Positions 1 through 9,674 of a stretch of 56,275 nt of DNA are shown piece after piece. Numbering within the stretch: position 1 is the stretch's first letter; each line of letters begins with the position of its first letter. This DNA is from Mesorhizobium sp. (GTDB lineage: Bacteria; Pseudomonadota; Alphaproteobacteria; Rhizobiales; Rhizobiaceae). The notes under the pieces are model-generated. The model saw only the letters and a list, made by a program, of their open reading frames with translations, was not told the origin of the DNA and made no database searches. The stretch spans positions 1 through 56,275 of the forward strand of contig JAIPUZ010000058.1 in the NCBI GenBank assembly GCA_022833215.1, read 5' to 3'. The position numbers were made by a program, and so were the translations under genes.

Positions 1-910
1 CGGGCAGCACGAGGATGTACACCTCGGGGTGGCCCCAGATCCAGATGAGGTTGACGTACATCATCGGATTGCCGCCGAGATCGCTGGTGAAGAAGTTCGT
101 TCCCACGTAGCGGTCGAGGGTCAGCAGCGTCAGCGTCGCGGTCAGGATCGGGAAGGTGGCGACGATCAGCACGTTGGTGCACAGCGACGTCCAGGTGAAG
201 ACCGGCATCTTCATCATCGTCATGCCGGGACAGCGCATCTTGACGATGGTGACGATGAGATTGATGCCGGACAGCGTCGTGCCGACGCCTGCCACCTGCA
301 ACGACCACAGGTAATAATCCATGCCGACGCCGGGACTGTGCTCGGCCCCCGACAGAGGCGGATAGGCCAGCCAGCCGGTGCGCGCGAACTCGCCGACGAA
401 CAACGACATCATCAGCAGGATCGCGCCGGCCGTGGTCATCCAGAAGCTGAAATTGTTGAGGAACGGGAACGACACGTCGCGCGCGCCGATCTGCAGCGGC
501 ACCAGATAGTTCATCAGGCCCGTCACCAGCGGCATGGCCACGAAGAAGATCATGATCACGCCGTGGGCGGTAAAGATCTGGTCGTAGTGATGCGCGTTGA
601 GGTAGCCTTCCGAGCCGTTGAAGGCCATCGCCTGCTGAAGGCGCATCATCACAGCGTCGGCGAAGCCGCGCAGCAGCATGACGATGCCGAGGATCATGTA
701 CATGATGCCGATGCGCTTGTGGTCGACGGTGGTGAACCATTCGCGCCACAGATAGCCCCACAGGCGGAAGTAAGTGACTGCGCCCAGCAGCGCGATGCCG
801 CCCAGCGCCACGACCGCGAAGGTGGCGACGAGGATCGGCTCATGCAGGGGCAGCGACTCCCATGTGAGCCGGCCGAAGATCAGCTTGGTAAGATCGGAAC
901 TGTTGAACAT
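1..910 (-). CDS. cyoB: Cytochrome bo3 ubiquinol oxidase subunit I (partial, runs off left edge)
   Basis: This is the heme-copper subunit of the terminal quinol oxidase, which oxidises ubiquinol, reduces O2 and pumps protons in the inner membrane. About 303 N-terminal residues are present; the C-terminal half lies outside the window. Diagnostic pieces are a CyoB-type N-terminus ([11 protein letters not shown]), VDHKRIG near residue 62, the low-spin heme histidine in TAHGVIMIF (about H116), and the CuB histidine-tyrosine motif HPEVY (about 294-298) at the edge. The start is the ATG at 910, 14 nt after the cyoA stop, with a weak AGAGAA ribosome site. It is clearly co-transcribed with cyoA; cyoC and cyoD are expected beyond the edge. 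The N-terminal extension and partner subunit distinguish it from CtaD of cytochrome c oxidases. Confidence 0.96.
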   Translation of the reverse strand, partial: MFNSSDLTKLIFGRLTWESLPLHEPILVATFAVVALGGIALLGAVTYFRLWGYLWREWFTTVDHKRIGIMYMILGIVMLLRGFADAVMMRLQQAMAFNGSEGYLNAHHYDQIFTAHGVIMIFFVAMPLVTGLMNYLVPLQIGARDVSFPFLNNFSFWMTTAGAILLMMSLFVGEFARTGWLAYPPLSGAEHSPGVGMDYYLWSLQVAGVGTTLSGINLIVTIVKMRCPGMTMMKMPVFTWTSLCTNVLIVATFPILTATLTLLTLDRYVGTNFFTSDLGGNPMMYVNLIWIWGHPEVYILVLP

Positions 911-924
911 GTTCTCTGTAACGC

Positions 925-2091
925 TCAGATGCCGAAGGGCTGACGCACGGACATGGCCGGTGCGACGGATGATATGGGGGCAGGACGCGGCAGTCCGGCG
1001 CCCACGAGCGGTGCGGGATCGACCTGCGGAACGAGCGATGCCGACCAGGAGACGGCTTCCGAGGCAGCCGCTTCCTCAGGCGTGCAGATGCTCGCCACAT
1101 CGACGGAACGGCGTCCGAACAGCGCAGTGAGCGCCGACGGGCGGCCCTCTTCCAGCGGTTGCAGCAGGCGCAGGCCCGCCAGACCGAGGCCGCCCTCCGC
1201 GTCGATGGCCATCATCTCGTCCATACACATGCGGCCGGGCTCGGCGCAGCGGTCGCGGATCAGGCGGAAAAGCTGCTCGTCGACGGAGGCGTAGTGGCGG
1301 GGCTTCTCGTTTTCGCTGGGCTTGGCAAGCTCCAGATAGGCGAAGCGGTCGAGGCTGCCGCCGGCCTCCTTCACCTTGGCGACCCATTGGTCGAAGCCGT
1401 CATGGTCGACACCGTGGAAGGTGAAACGCATGCCGGAGAAGCCGTCGCCGCTGTAGTTGGCCGAAAAGCCGTCATATTCGCCCGCACGGTTGATGACCCC
1501 GTGCAGCGTCGTCTCCATGCCCGGCATGGCGTAGATCTGGCCGGCCAGCGCCGGCACATAGAAGGAGTTCATCACCGAGGTCGACGTCAGGCGGAAGCGG
1601 ATCGGGCGGTCGACGGGCGCGGCCATCTCGTTGACGGTGGCGATACCGTATTCCGGATAGATGAAGAGCCACTTCCAGTCGAGCGCGGCGACCTGCACCT
1701 CAAGCGGCTCGACATCCGCCGCGACCGGCTGGCCGCTGGCGATGCGATCGAGCGGCCGGTAGGGGTCGAGCAGATGGGTGTACATCCATGTCACCGCGCC
1801 AAGGCAGATGATGATCAGCAGCGGGGCCGACCAGATCACCAGTTCCAGATGGGTGGAGTGATCCCAGTCGGGCGCGTAGGTGGCTTTCGTGTTGCTGGCC
1901 CGGTAGCGCCAGGCAAACAGGGCGATCAGCACCATCACCGGAACGATGATGAGCAGCATCAGCACGGTTGCTATGATGACGAGGTCGCGCTGCTGCCAGG
2001 CCACGTCCCCGGCGGGTTTGAGCACCACGAGATCGCAGGCGCTCAGCAGCAGCGGCAACAGGGTCAGAGCCAGAAGTCTTGTCAGTTTCAA
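925..2091 (-). CDS. cyoA: Cytochrome bo3 ubiquinol oxidase subunit II, lipoprotein
   Basis: Subunit II of the bo3 quinol oxidase, a membrane-anchored periplasmic domain docking on CyoB. From the TTG at 2091 the protein has 388 residues with a textbook lipoprotein signal: positive N-terminus, [14 protein letters not shown], and lipidated Cys at about residue 19. Two membrane segments follow, then a cupredoxin domain ([38 protein letters not shown]). The CuA-binding Cys/His ligands of cytochrome c oxidases are absent ([14 protein letters not shown] occupies that site), so this is the quinol type. The reading frame stays open to another TTG at 2184, but that start would bury the signal peptide behind 31 extra residues, so 2091 is preferred; GGAT lies upstream of it. 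The C-terminal 60 or so residues are Pro/Ala-rich. Confidence 0.93.
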   Translation of the reverse strand: MKLTRLLALTLLPLLLSACDLVVLKPAGDVAWQQRDLVIIATVLMLLIIVPVMVLIALFAWRYRASNTKATYAPDWDHSTHLELVIWSAPLLIIICLGAVTWMYTHLLDPYRPLDRIASGQPVAADVEPLEVQVAALDWKWLFIYPEYGIATVNEMAAPVDRPIRFRLTSTSVMNSFYVPALAGQIYAMPGMETTLHGVINRAGEYDGFSANYSGDGFSGMRFTFHGVDHDGFDQWVAKVKEAGGSLDRFAYLELAKPSENEKPRHYASVDEQLFRLIRDRCAEPGRMCMDEMMAIDAEGGLGLAGLRLLQPLEEGRPSALTALFGRRSVDVASICTPEEAAASEAVSWSASLVPQVDPAPLVGAGLPRPAPISSVAPAMSVRQPFGI

Positions 2092-2277
2092 GGCGAGGAT
2101 CCGATCAATGGGCCCGATCGATGGGCGGTTCGGGGGCACGGCTACCGCCTTGAGCGGGAGCGGCACATTGGACAATTTGCCCAATGCCGCAATGCAGCAT
2201 GAAGAGGCTAAGCACCGGTGGAAGGTCCGGCAGGCTGTTGCCGGCCGCTATTCCAGAGACAGAAAATCCGTGTGATC

Positions 2278-3612
2278 ATGGCGCATTCGCAGGCAGCAAT
2301 GACAGGAGACGGGTCGCTCGGCCCCGAAGCCAGGCATGGTGGTGCCGGGCATGGGTATGTCGCGCCCGGCGAGATCGCCGTGGGCGTATTCATCGGCCGC
2401 ACGTCCGAGTTCTTCGACTTCTTCGTCTATGCCATCGCTTCGGTGATCGTGTTCCCGAAGCTTCTGTTCCCGCATCATGATGCGTTGACGGCGACGCTCT
2501 GGTCCTTCGCCATCTTCCCGCTCGCCTTCGTCGCACGCCCGGTCGGCACCGCGATTTTCATGGCGGTGGACCGTGGCTGGGGCAAGGGCGTGAAGATGAC
2601 CATCGCGCTGTTCATGCTTGGCACGGCCACCGTCGCCATCGCCTTCCTGCCCGGCTATGAGAGCATCGGCGTCGCCGCCATCTGGCTGCTGGCGCTCGCC
2701 CGCATCTGTCAGGGCATCGCGCTCGGCGGCACGTGGGACGGCCTGTCCTCGCTGCTCGCCATGAATGCGCCGGAAGGCCGCCGCGGCTGGTATGCGATGA
2801 TCCCGCAGCTTGGCGCGCCCGCCGGGCTGATCGTGGCGAGCCTGCTGTTCGCCTTCTTCGTCGGCAATCTTTCCGCGCAGGATTTTTTCACCTGGGGCTG
2901 GCGCTACCCATTCTTCGTCGCCTTCGCGCTCAATGTGGTGGCGCTTTTCGCGCGCCTGCGTATCGTCTCGACGCCGGAATATCGCGAGTTGTTCCACAAC
3001 CGCGAGCTTCAGCCGGCGCGCATCTTCGAGACCATTCGCGCCGAAGGCCGCAATGTCGTGGTCGGCGCCTTCGCCCCGCTGGCAAGCTTCGCACTGTTCC
3101 ACATGGTCACGGTGTTCCCGCTGTCGTGGGTGTTCCTGTTCACCGCCGAGGGCATTGCCCGCTTCCTCATCATCGAGGCCGTTGCCGCCGTCTTCGGTCT
3201 TGTCGCCATCATGGTCTCCGGCATCGTCGCCGACCGTGTCGGCCGCCGCTCTCTGCTGCTTGGCTCGGCCATCGCCATCGCCGCCTTCTCGGGCTTTGCC
3301 CCGCAGCTTCTCGACGCCGGCCCGGTTGGCGAGGCGATCTTCATGATCCTCGGCTTCATCCTACTCGGCCTGTCGTTCGGCCAGTCTTCCGGCGCGGTGG
3401 CGTCCTCCTTCGCCAAAGCTTACCGTTACACCGGCTCGGCGATCACCAACGATTTCGCCTGGCTGTTCGGGGCAGGTTTCGCGCCGCTGGCGGCACTGCT
3501 GCTGTCGACCCGTTTCGGGCTGATCTCGGCCGGCGCCTATCTGCTTTCCGGCGCGATCTGCACCATTCTGGCGCTCTGGCTGAACAACCGCTTCGCCGCC
3601 AGGAAGAGCTGA
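2278..3612 (+). CDS. MFS transporter, metabolite:H+ symporter-like
   Basis: A 444-residue integral membrane protein of the major facilitator superfamily with about 12 hydrophobic segments. The conserved loop after TM2 (FVARPVGTAIFMAVDRGWGKG) and the TM8-9 loop (IVADRVGRRSLLLG) are recognisable, and the N-terminal FFDFFVYAIAS is typical of the MHS (metabolite:H+ symporter) branch. It is divergent from cyoA, and the roughly 190 bp between the start codons must hold both promoters. An open frame continues upstream to 2218, but the ATG at 2278 starts just before the expected cytoplasmic N-terminus. The substrate cannot be read from the sequence. Placement next to cyo suggests, but does not show, a link to respiration or organic acid uptake. 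Confidence 0.85.
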   Translation: MAHSQAAMTGDGSLGPEARHGGAGHGYVAPGEIAVGVFIGRTSEFFDFFVYAIASVIVFPKLLFPHHDALTATLWSFAIFPLAFVARPVGTAIFMAVDRGWGKGVKMTIALFMLGTATVAIAFLPGYESIGVAAIWLLALARICQGIALGGTWDGLSSLLAMNAPEGRRGWYAMIPQLGAPAGLIVASLLFAFFVGNLSAQDFFTWGWRYPFFVAFALNVVALFARLRIVSTPEYRELFHNRELQPARIFETIRAEGRNVVVGAFAPLASFALFHMVTVFPLSWVFLFTAEGIARFLIIEAVAAVFGLVAIMVSGIVADRVGRRSLLLGSAIAIAAFSGFAPQLLDAGPVGEAIFMILGFILLGLSFGQSSGAVASSFAKAYRYTGSAITNDFAWLFGAGFAPLAALLLSTRFGLISAGAYLLSGAICTILALWLNNRFAARKS

Positions 3613-3646
3613 AGCCGACTCCCCCTGGATTCACGGGCCATTTCAA

Positions 3647-3677
3647 TGCCCGGCTTCGCAACCAGCGAAGCCGGGCA
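3647..3677 (+). terminator. 12-bp hairpin downstream of the MFS gene
   Basis: Perfect inverted repeat TGCCCGGCTTCG / CGAAGCCGGGCA with a 7-nt loop, starting 34 nt after the MFS stop codon. It is very GC-rich and stable. No T-tract follows on the plus strand (AAAA follows), so it is either a Rho-type end, a transcript-stabilising hairpin or an imperfect terminator. Confidence 0.5.
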
Positions 3678-3904
3678 AAAACTGTCGGCGCAATCGTCCG
3701 GAGCCGGTCATCGGAAATCGGCACCACATATTGTAGACAGCGTGCAGAATCAGGCCCCTGCAACCTTGCCAAGAGACTGTCTCTTTTTTAAGAGGCGCCA
3801 GTGGGTTCAGGGCAAACCGGTCGTGCTCGGATGCAGAATGCAGCTTGTACGCGGCCTTATACTTGTAAATTTTTTCGGCTTCACGAGCAGCACTGGAACA
3901 TAAG

Positions 3905-4339
3905 ATGGGTTTCACCGAAGCAGTCCGCACTGTCCTGACCAAGAAGTACGCCACCTTTTCCGGGCGGGCGTCCCGGTCTGAATACTGGTGGTTCCAGCTC
4001 TTCTACTGGATCGCGCTTGTCGTGGTCGGCATTCTCACCGTTGCCCTGTCAGCGGTCTTCAACGCGAACGAGACTTCCCTTTTCATCTTCATCCCCATCG
4101 GCCTGCTGGTTCTGGCCTTGCTGCTTCCGGTCATCGCCCTGCAGGTGCGCCGTTTCCACGACCGGGACATGTCCGGCTGGTGGTATCTGGGCGCCGTGAT
4201 CGTCGGCAACGTTCCATTCGTGGGCATCCTCGTCTGGATCGCCGTGTTCGTCATCTCCTGCCTGAAGGGCACGGATGGCCCGAACCGGTTCGGCCCCGAC
4301 CCGCTGCGCCCCGAATCGACCGCCGAGGTTTTCGCCTGA
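3905..4339 (+). CDS. DUF805 family membrane protein
   Basis: A 144-residue protein with the DUF805 (YhaH-like) signature: an N-terminal FSGRASRSEYWWF motif, three to four hydrophobic helices, and the cytoplasmic VRRFHDRDMSGWW motif near residue 82. Its C-terminus ends in the usual GTDGPNRFGPDP. The molecular function of the family is not established. It lies 6 nt before the next gene and is the apparent first gene of the seven-gene operon that runs to 10552. The preceding 290 bp hold the hairpin after the MFS gene and presumably the operon promoter, although I could not assign -35 and -10 boxes with confidence. Confidence 0.88.
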   Translation: MGFTEAVRTVLTKKYATFSGRASRSEYWWFQLFYWIALVVVGILTVALSAVFNANETSLFIFIPIGLLVLALLLPVIALQVRRFHDRDMSGWWYLGAVIVGNVPFVGILVWIAVFVISCLKGTDGPNRFGPDPLRPESTAEVFA

Positions 4340-4345
4340 ACGGCG

Positions 4346-5062
4346 ATGGTTCGCCTCATCGGCATTCTGGCGCTGGCGATAAGTTGCATCGCCGGCAACG
4401 GGATTGCGCTCGCACAGGGTTCTGACGGGACAACGGCTCCTGCGGAAAGCGCCGCGGGCGCCGAATTCAAGGCCAAATGCCAGCTCAACGGGCTGAACTG
4501 CAAGCTCGTCTATGGCGAATCGGCGGAAACCGCGAGCCGCCCCGGCCGGGATTCCGGATGGACAGGCGCGCGCACGCCCCTTGTCAGCGGTCCGGCCGCC
4601 ATGGTCGTGGTGATCGCCCTGCTTGCCATCGGCATCGGTCTCTGGCTGCGCTTCGGCGGTGGAGGGGCACTGCTTTCCTCCACGCCGCGTGAACTGAAGC
4701 GCAAGACCGTTGCACCAGACGGCTGGGCCATGCGGCCGGACGGGCCTCGATCGCGGCCGTCCGATCTGCTCGACCGCATCGCCGCCATGTCCGACCAGCG
4801 CGCGGCGATGATCGAACTCCTGCGCCACTGCCTGCTTCACGCCGCTGACATCAGCATCACGCAGTTTGCACGCTCGGACACCGAACGCAGCGCGCTGGCA
4901 CGCCTGCCCGGCAATCTGCCCGGCCGTGCGCTTCTGGAAGAGCTTCTCGTGGAAACGGAACTGGTGCATTATGGAGGACGCGACCTGCCGAAGGAGCGGT
5001 TTGCCGCATTGCTCGGCAACGCACGCAGGCTCCTGAACGAACGGCCGCCCGTCCATGCGTAA
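4346..5062 (+). CDS. Signal-peptide membrane protein, DUF4129-like
   Basis: 238 residues: a cleavable-looking signal peptide (MVRLIGILALAISCIAGNGIALA), a short periplasmic stretch with two cysteines, one membrane helix near residues 85-104 (AAMVVVIALLAIGIGLWLRF), and a cytoplasmic C-terminal domain ending in TELVHYGGRDLPKERFAALL. That ending resembles the C-terminus of DUF4129 proteins, which typically sit in MoxR/DUF58/DUF4350 operons, as here. The gene overlaps the next one by 8 nt. The assignment rests on that tail and on context; the N-terminal half shows no domain I can name. Confidence 0.65.
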   Translation: MVRLIGILALAISCIAGNGIALAQGSDGTTAPAESAAGAEFKAKCQLNGLNCKLVYGESAETASRPGRDSGWTGARTPLVSGPAAMVVVIALLAIGIGLWLRFGGGGALLSSTPRELKRKTVAPDGWAMRPDGPRSRPSDLLDRIAAMSDQRAAMIELLRHCLLHAADISITQFARSDTERSALARLPGNLPGRALLEELLVETELVHYGGRDLPKERFAALLGNARRLLNERPPVHA

Positions 5063-6305
5063 TGCAGGACCCGTCATCGCGGTTCTGGCGCTCGTCGCAC
5101 TCGCCGTGCTGCTGGCGATGGCGCCGTGGGGCGACAGCCGCTTCGACCGCTCGCCGCTCGGGGTACGAGGCCTGGAATTGTGGCTGAAGGCGAAGGGCGT
5201 CGACGTGGTGCGCTCCAACCCGCGCCTGAAGCCGAACGCTTCCGACATGTCGATCCGGGTGCTGCCGCTGCCCGGGACAGACTCTGCCGATCGGCCCGAA
5301 GCGCAGCTTGAACCCTGGGTTCTGGAGGAAAAGCTCTACGAGATGCCGACGCTCGTGGTTCTTCCCAAATGGAAGGACGATCTCGCGAAAGAAGGCATCG
5401 CCAGGGGAGCCATGCTCATTCCCGAAGCGGACGCCCAAAGCCCCCTGCCCCAGATTTATCTGGACGACGTGACCATCGTACGGTCTGGAGCGCGCTTCGA
5501 ACAGGCCGGGCTGGCACTCGACGACAGTCAGCCTCATAAGGTTGCGCTCTACCGGGCGCAACTTTTCGACCGGGGCAGCCTGCCCGACCATTGCACCGAG
5601 CTTGCCGGCACTCCTTCCGGCGCGCTGCTCATTGCCTGCGATCCGGATTTTCGGGTCTGGGTTCTTTCCGATCCCGATCTGATCAACAACCATGGCCTTT
5701 CGCTGGCCGAAAACGCAGCCTTCGCCGTCTCGATGATCACCCGGCTGCGCGGACCGGAGGACAGACGTCCGATCTATCTCGACACCGATCCGACGCTGCT
5801 CACCGAAAGCGGGGAGGACGACGAGGGGCGCAGCTACGAGCGCTCCGCATCCGATCTGGCAAGATTGCTCGACTATCCACTCTCTGTGATCTGGGCGGCA
5901 GCCCTGCTGGTCACGGCCATCGCCTTCTGGCGCGGCGCATACCGCTTTGGCCCGCCGCAGACCGGCCGCGAAGCCGCCAACGACGTTTCCAGGGCCGCCG
6001 CCATCGAGGCGGTGGCACGGCTGCTGCGCCTTTCCGGCAATGACGGTCGGCTGACCGCGCAGTTCGTGCACGATCTGCTCGCCGACAAGGCGGTGCAGGT
6101 TTTCGGACCGGGCTCCGCCGATGCCGCCGGCATCGAGCGCCTGTTCGAGCGGTTGGCCCGCCGCGACGCCAGGGCAGCGGATGCGCTGCGCACCGTTTCC
6201 AGATCGCTGATGGAGCAGGGGCCGACGATGCGCCGCGCCGAACTGCACCGCAATCTCCACACCTTCAAAGAACTGCTAGGGAGCACCGACCTTGGATCTA
6301 GATGA
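5055..6305 (+). CDS. DUF4350 domain-containing membrane protein
   Basis: A 416-residue protein with an N-terminal membrane anchor (IAVLALVALAVLLAMAPW), a long extracytoplasmic alpha/beta domain opening with FDRSPLGVRGLELWLKAKG, and a second helix near residue 280 (LSVIWAAALLVTAIAFW) before a cytoplasmic tail. This is the DUF4350 arrangement, a GATase-like fold predicted for the family. The start ATG at 5055 overlaps the upstream gene by 8 nt and the stop overlaps the MoxR start by 14 nt, so translation is likely coupled. The role is unknown; the family is consistently linked to MoxR ATPases. Confidence 0.8.
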   Translation: MRNAGPVIAVLALVALAVLLAMAPWGDSRFDRSPLGVRGLELWLKAKGVDVVRSNPRLKPNASDMSIRVLPLPGTDSADRPEAQLEPWVLEEKLYEMPTLVVLPKWKDDLAKEGIARGAMLIPEADAQSPLPQIYLDDVTIVRSGARFEQAGLALDDSQPHKVALYRAQLFDRGSLPDHCTELAGTPSGALLIACDPDFRVWVLSDPDLINNHGLSLAENAAFAVSMITRLRGPEDRRPIYLDTDPTLLTESGEDDEGRSYERSASDLARLLDYPLSVIWAAALLVTAIAFWRGAYRFGPPQTGREAANDVSRAAAIEAVARLLRLSGNDGRLTAQFVHDLLADKAVQVFGPGSADAAGIERLFERLARRDARAADALRTVSRSLMEQGPTMRRAELHRNLHTFKELLGSTDLGSR

Positions 6306-7248
6306 ATTCCGCGAACTGATCTCCGCCGTTCGCGCCGAGATCGGCAAGGCAGTTCTCGGCCAGGAACCTCTGGTCGATCTCGTGCTGATATCGGTCTTCG
6401 CGCGCGGCCACTGCCTTGTCGAAGGCCCGCCCGGCACGGCCAAGACGCTGCTCGCGCGCTGCGTGTCGTCGGTCATGGACCTCGAATATCGCCGCATCCA
6501 GTTCACGCCGGACCTGATGCCGAGCGACGTTCTGGGGGTCAACCTGTTCAACTTCCAGACCAGCCAGTTCCACCTGACAAGGGGCCCGGTCTTCACCGAC
6601 GTGCTTCTGGCCGACGAGATCAACCGCGCGCCGCCCAAGACCCAGTCGGCGCTGCTTCAGGCCATGAACGAGCGGACCGTGACCATCGACGGCACCGATT
6701 ATCCGCTCGGACCCAATTTCTTCGTCATCGCCACCCAGAATCCGATCGAGCAACAGGGCACATATCCTTTGCCCGAAGCGCAGCTCGACCGCTTCCTGTT
6801 CAAGCTGGTGGTCGATTTTCCGGACAAGGATACCGAAATCGCCATCCTCGCCAAGCACGCGGCAGAGCCGCTTGATGGCGGCTTGCAGAAAAGCGGCATC
6901 GAACGCATCGTCTCCGCCGCGACGCTGGCAGCCGGCAGGACGCTTGTCGACCGCATCCGCCTCGACAGGACCATACTGACCTACATCGTCGATCTGGTGC
7001 GCGCCACGCGCTCCGACCCCGATATCCTCCACGGCGTCTCGACCCGCGCGGCCGATGCGCTGGCCGGCGCCGTGAGGGTCCGCGCCGCCTTCGAGGGACG
7101 CGACTATGGCCTGCCCGACGATGTGCAGGCGCTGCTCGCGCCGGCGCTGCGCCACCGCATCGTGCTGTCGCCCTCGGCCGAGATCGAGGGCCGCACTGCG
7201 GAAGACGTGCTCGCCAACATCAAGAACCGCGTCGACGCGCCGCGATAA
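6292..7248 (+). CDS. MoxR-type AAA+ ATPase
   Basis: 318-residue cytoplasmic AAA+ ATPase of the MoxR class, chaperone-like enzymes thought to remodel or activate partners carrying von Willebrand-type domains. Walker A is GPPGTAKT (45-52), Walker B is VLLADEIN (about 104-111), followed by sensor 1 (FFVIATQNPIEQQGTYPLPEAQLDRF) and a C-terminal lid. The only in-frame start that keeps the N-terminal helix is the TTG at 6292, which has AGGGAG at 6278-6283; the nearby ATG at 6302 is out of frame. It lies immediately before DUF58, its usual partner. Confidence 0.92.
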   Translation: MDLDEFRELISAVRAEIGKAVLGQEPLVDLVLISVFARGHCLVEGPPGTAKTLLARCVSSVMDLEYRRIQFTPDLMPSDVLGVNLFNFQTSQFHLTRGPVFTDVLLADEINRAPPKTQSALLQAMNERTVTIDGTDYPLGPNFFVIATQNPIEQQGTYPLPEAQLDRFLFKLVVDFPDKDTEIAILAKHAAEPLDGGLQKSGIERIVSAATLAAGRTLVDRIRLDRTILTYIVDLVRATRSDPDILHGVSTRAADALAGAVRVRAAFEGRDYGLPDDVQALLAPALRHRIVLSPSAEIEGRTAEDVLANIKNRVDAPR

Positions 7249-7257
7249 GGCTTCTCC

Positions 7258-8571
7258 GTGCGCCCTTCCCGCCACCTGATCGCTCTGGTTCTGACGCTCA
7301 CGGCAGCGACCGTTTTCGTCGTGCTGTGGGTGCAGGACGCGATCTGGTTTCTGGCCGGGGCATGGGGCCTGCTGGCAGGCGCCGCCATAGCGGACCTGTT
7401 CCTGTCGGTGCCGCCGTCGCGCGTGGCGGCAGATGTCACCGTGCAGGAACAGGGCTTCGTCGGCAGCTCTGCGAGACTTTCCGCGGACATCCATGCCAGA
7501 CGCGGTCGCCTGCCGAAAAACATGGAGGCGGCGCTGGACGTTGCCGGGCCGCTGAAAGTGGAGGCGCTCGCCTGGCCCGCGCCGGATACCGAACGGCGGC
7601 AGGCCGCAACCTTCGCCAGCCTGCATCTGTCGCGCCGGGGCAGGCATGCCATTCGCGCCCTGTGGCTGCGATGGTCGTCGCTTCTCGGTCTTTTCGACAT
7701 CATCGCCTCAATCCGCCTCGACAGGGAAATTGCCGTGCTGCCGGATGTTTCACCGGTGCTGTCTGGAGCGATCCGCACGCAAATGCTGCCGCTGGAGAGT
7801 GGCCAGAAGGACATGCGGCTGCGCGGCGAAGGATCGGAGTTCCACCAGCTTCGCGAGTTCACGCCCGGCATGGACCCGCGCAGCATCGACTGGAAGCGCT
7901 CGGCGCGCATGCGCGATCTGGTGGTGCGCGAGACGCGCGCCGAACGCAACCATCAGGTCGTCCTGTGCATCGACAGCGGCCGGCTGATGGCCGAACAGCT
8001 TGCCGGCGCGCCGAAGCTGGACCGGGCCATCAACGCCGCGCTCGCCATGTGCTGGGCAAGCGGACTGGCCGGCGATCTTGTCGGCCTCTACTCCTTCGAC
8101 AGCCGCCCGCGCCTGTTCATACCGGCCTCGCCCGGGCGGGCTGCATTCCCGCGCCTGCAGGCAGCCTGCGCCGGACTGCGCTACGAGACGCAGGAAACCA
8201 ACCACACGCTCGGCCTCACCCACCTTTCCGGGCGGCTGAAGCGCCGTTCGCTTGTCGTCGTGTTCTCGGATTTCGTCGACAGCATCACCGCTGAACTGAT
8301 GGTAGAGAACATCCAGGTTCTCGCCCGTCACCATCTCATCGTCTACGTCGCGCTCCGCGATCCGGCGCTGCTGGCCCTGACCGAACCGGGCGAGCTGACC
8401 CTCGACGCCATCGCCCGCTCGGTATCCGCCCGCCAGATCCTGCACGAGCGGCGGGCGGTGCTTGAAAAGCTGTCGCGCCTGGGGGTTCTGTGCCTCGACA
8501 GCACGCCCGAAGCGCTGACCACCGACCTTGTCGCCCGCTATATCGAAATCAAGTCGCGTGAGCTGATATGA
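7258..8571 (+). CDS. DUF58 domain-containing protein (MoxR partner)
   Basis: 437 residues with two N-terminal membrane helices (HLIALVLTLTAATVFVVLWV and AIWFLAGAWGLLAGAAIADL) and a cytoplasmic DUF58 region. The signature is EFHQLREFTPGMDPRSIDWK (about 193-213), followed by a vWA-like segment (VVLCIDSGRLMAEQ; LVVVFSDFVDS) that resembles a MIDAS fold. DUF58 proteins are the usual clients or partners of MoxR ATPases. Translation starts at GTG 7258 with AAGG upstream. The stop overlaps the next start (ATGA), implying coupling. No biochemical role is known from sequence alone. Confidence 0.88.
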   Translation: MRPSRHLIALVLTLTAATVFVVLWVQDAIWFLAGAWGLLAGAAIADLFLSVPPSRVAADVTVQEQGFVGSSARLSADIHARRGRLPKNMEAALDVAGPLKVEALAWPAPDTERRQAATFASLHLSRRGRHAIRALWLRWSSLLGLFDIIASIRLDREIAVLPDVSPVLSGAIRTQMLPLESGQKDMRLRGEGSEFHQLREFTPGMDPRSIDWKRSARMRDLVVRETRAERNHQVVLCIDSGRLMAEQLAGAPKLDRAINAALAMCWASGLAGDLVGLYSFDSRPRLFIPASPGRAAFPRLQAACAGLRYETQETNHTLGLTHLSGRLKRRSLVVVFSDFVDSITAELMVENIQVLARHHLIVYVALRDPALLALTEPGELTLDAIARSVSARQILHERRAVLEKLSRLGVLCLDSTPEALTTDLVARYIEIKSRELI

Positions 8572-9674
8572 CGGACGCCGTTGCCGAGCAGGACAAGCGC
8601 CGGACGGGATCGTCTCCCGATAGTCCTGCTGCGCCTGCGCCACAGGGCGAGCTGCTGCGTTCGGCGCGCTTCCGTGTCGAGCGCGAGGGCCACTGGCGCC
8701 GGCTGGACGAACTGGTCGTGCGCGCCGAGAAAGCAGGCCCCGCCTCCCTGAGCTATGACGAGACCCGGGAGCTGGCGACCACATACCGGCAGGCGATGAA
8801 CTCGCTGAGCGTCGCCCGCGATATTTCCCTCGACCGCGCCCTGCTGGACTATCTGGAGACGCTGTGCGCGCGGGCCTATCTGGTCGTCTACGCGCCGCAG
8901 GAAAGCATCGGCGGACTGACCGGGAGACTGTTGAGCATCGGCATTCCGCAGGCGGTGCGACGCTCGGCGCTGCCGCTCCTGATCGGGTTTCTGGCGATGG
9001 TGCTTGGGGCGGTGGCGGGCTATGTGCTGTTTACCGGCGATCCCGGCTGGTTCTACACCTTCGTGCCGCCCGATCTTGCCGACATGCGCACCCCCGAAGC
9101 CTCGGTCGATTACCTGCGCTCGACGATCTATGGCAACGACTTCGACGCGGCCGAGACGCTGGCGGCGTTCTCGTCCTATCTTTTTTCACACAATACGCGC
9201 ATCGCGATCCTGATTTTCTCGCTCGGCATCTTCCTCGCGCTGCCGAGCTTCGCCCTCACCTTCTACAACGGTCTCGTTCTTGGAGCCTTCTTCGGCATGT
9301 TCGCCGTGAAGGGGCTGGGCTACGACGTGTTCGCCTGGCTCTCCATCCATGGCGTGACGGAACTGGCGGCGATCTGCATCGCCTGCGCCGGCGGTGCCCG
9401 ACTGGGTCTTGCCGTGCTGCTGCCGGGCCAGCGTACGCGGCGCGATGCCCTGCGCGAGCAGGCGCACGACGCGGTCAAGCTGGTGATACTGGCGGCGCTG
9501 ATGCTGGTCGCCGCCGCCTTCATCGAAGGGTTTCTGCGCCAGCTCGTGCAGGACCCGAAGATGCGGCTCGCCATCGGCTGGGGTATCGGCGCGCTGTGGC
9601 TTGCCTGGCTGCTGCTGGCCGGGCGCAGCGATGAGAAACAAGCCAACGAAGCAAGGGGCGGGAGCGCGCCATGA
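8568..9674 (+). CDS. Stage II sporulation protein M (SpoIIM)-like membrane protein
   Basis: A 368-residue multi-pass membrane protein. An amphipathic, coiled-coil-prone N-terminal section (FRVEREGHWRRLDELVVRAE to residue ~100) precedes at least five helices, with the SpoIIM-family block FSLGIFLALPSFALTFYNGL near residues 220-240 and LSIHGVTELAAICIACAGG after it. The organism type is not spore-forming; in non-sporulating bacteria this family recurs beside RDD proteins and MoxR/DUF58 genes. It begins with an ATG overlapping the DUF58 stop and ends overlapping the RDD start. The family function outside sporulation is undescribed. Confidence 0.85.
   Translation: MTDAVAEQDKRRTGSSPDSPAAPAPQGELLRSARFRVEREGHWRRLDELVVRAEKAGPASLSYDETRELATTYRQAMNSLSVARDISLDRALLDYLETLCARAYLVVYAPQESIGGLTGRLLSIGIPQAVRRSALPLLIGFLAMVLGAVAGYVLFTGDPGWFYTFVPPDLADMRTPEASVDYLRSTIYGNDFDAAETLAAFSSYLFSHNTRIAILIFSLGIFLALPSFALTFYNGLVLGAFFGMFAVKGLGYDVFAWLSIHGVTELAAICIACAGGARLGLAVLLPGQRTRRDALREQAHDAVKLVILAALMLVAAAFIEGFLRQLVQDPKMRLAIGWGIGALWLAWLLLAGRSDEKQANEARGGSAP

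Noticed and set aside
29-943. Plus-strand 304-codon open frame over the left edge
   Set aside because: It is antisense to cyoB, whose minus frame carries invariant oxidase motifs.
3647-3677. Hairpin as bidirectional terminator
   Set aside because: No T-tract on either side and the DUF805 operon is transcribed away from it.
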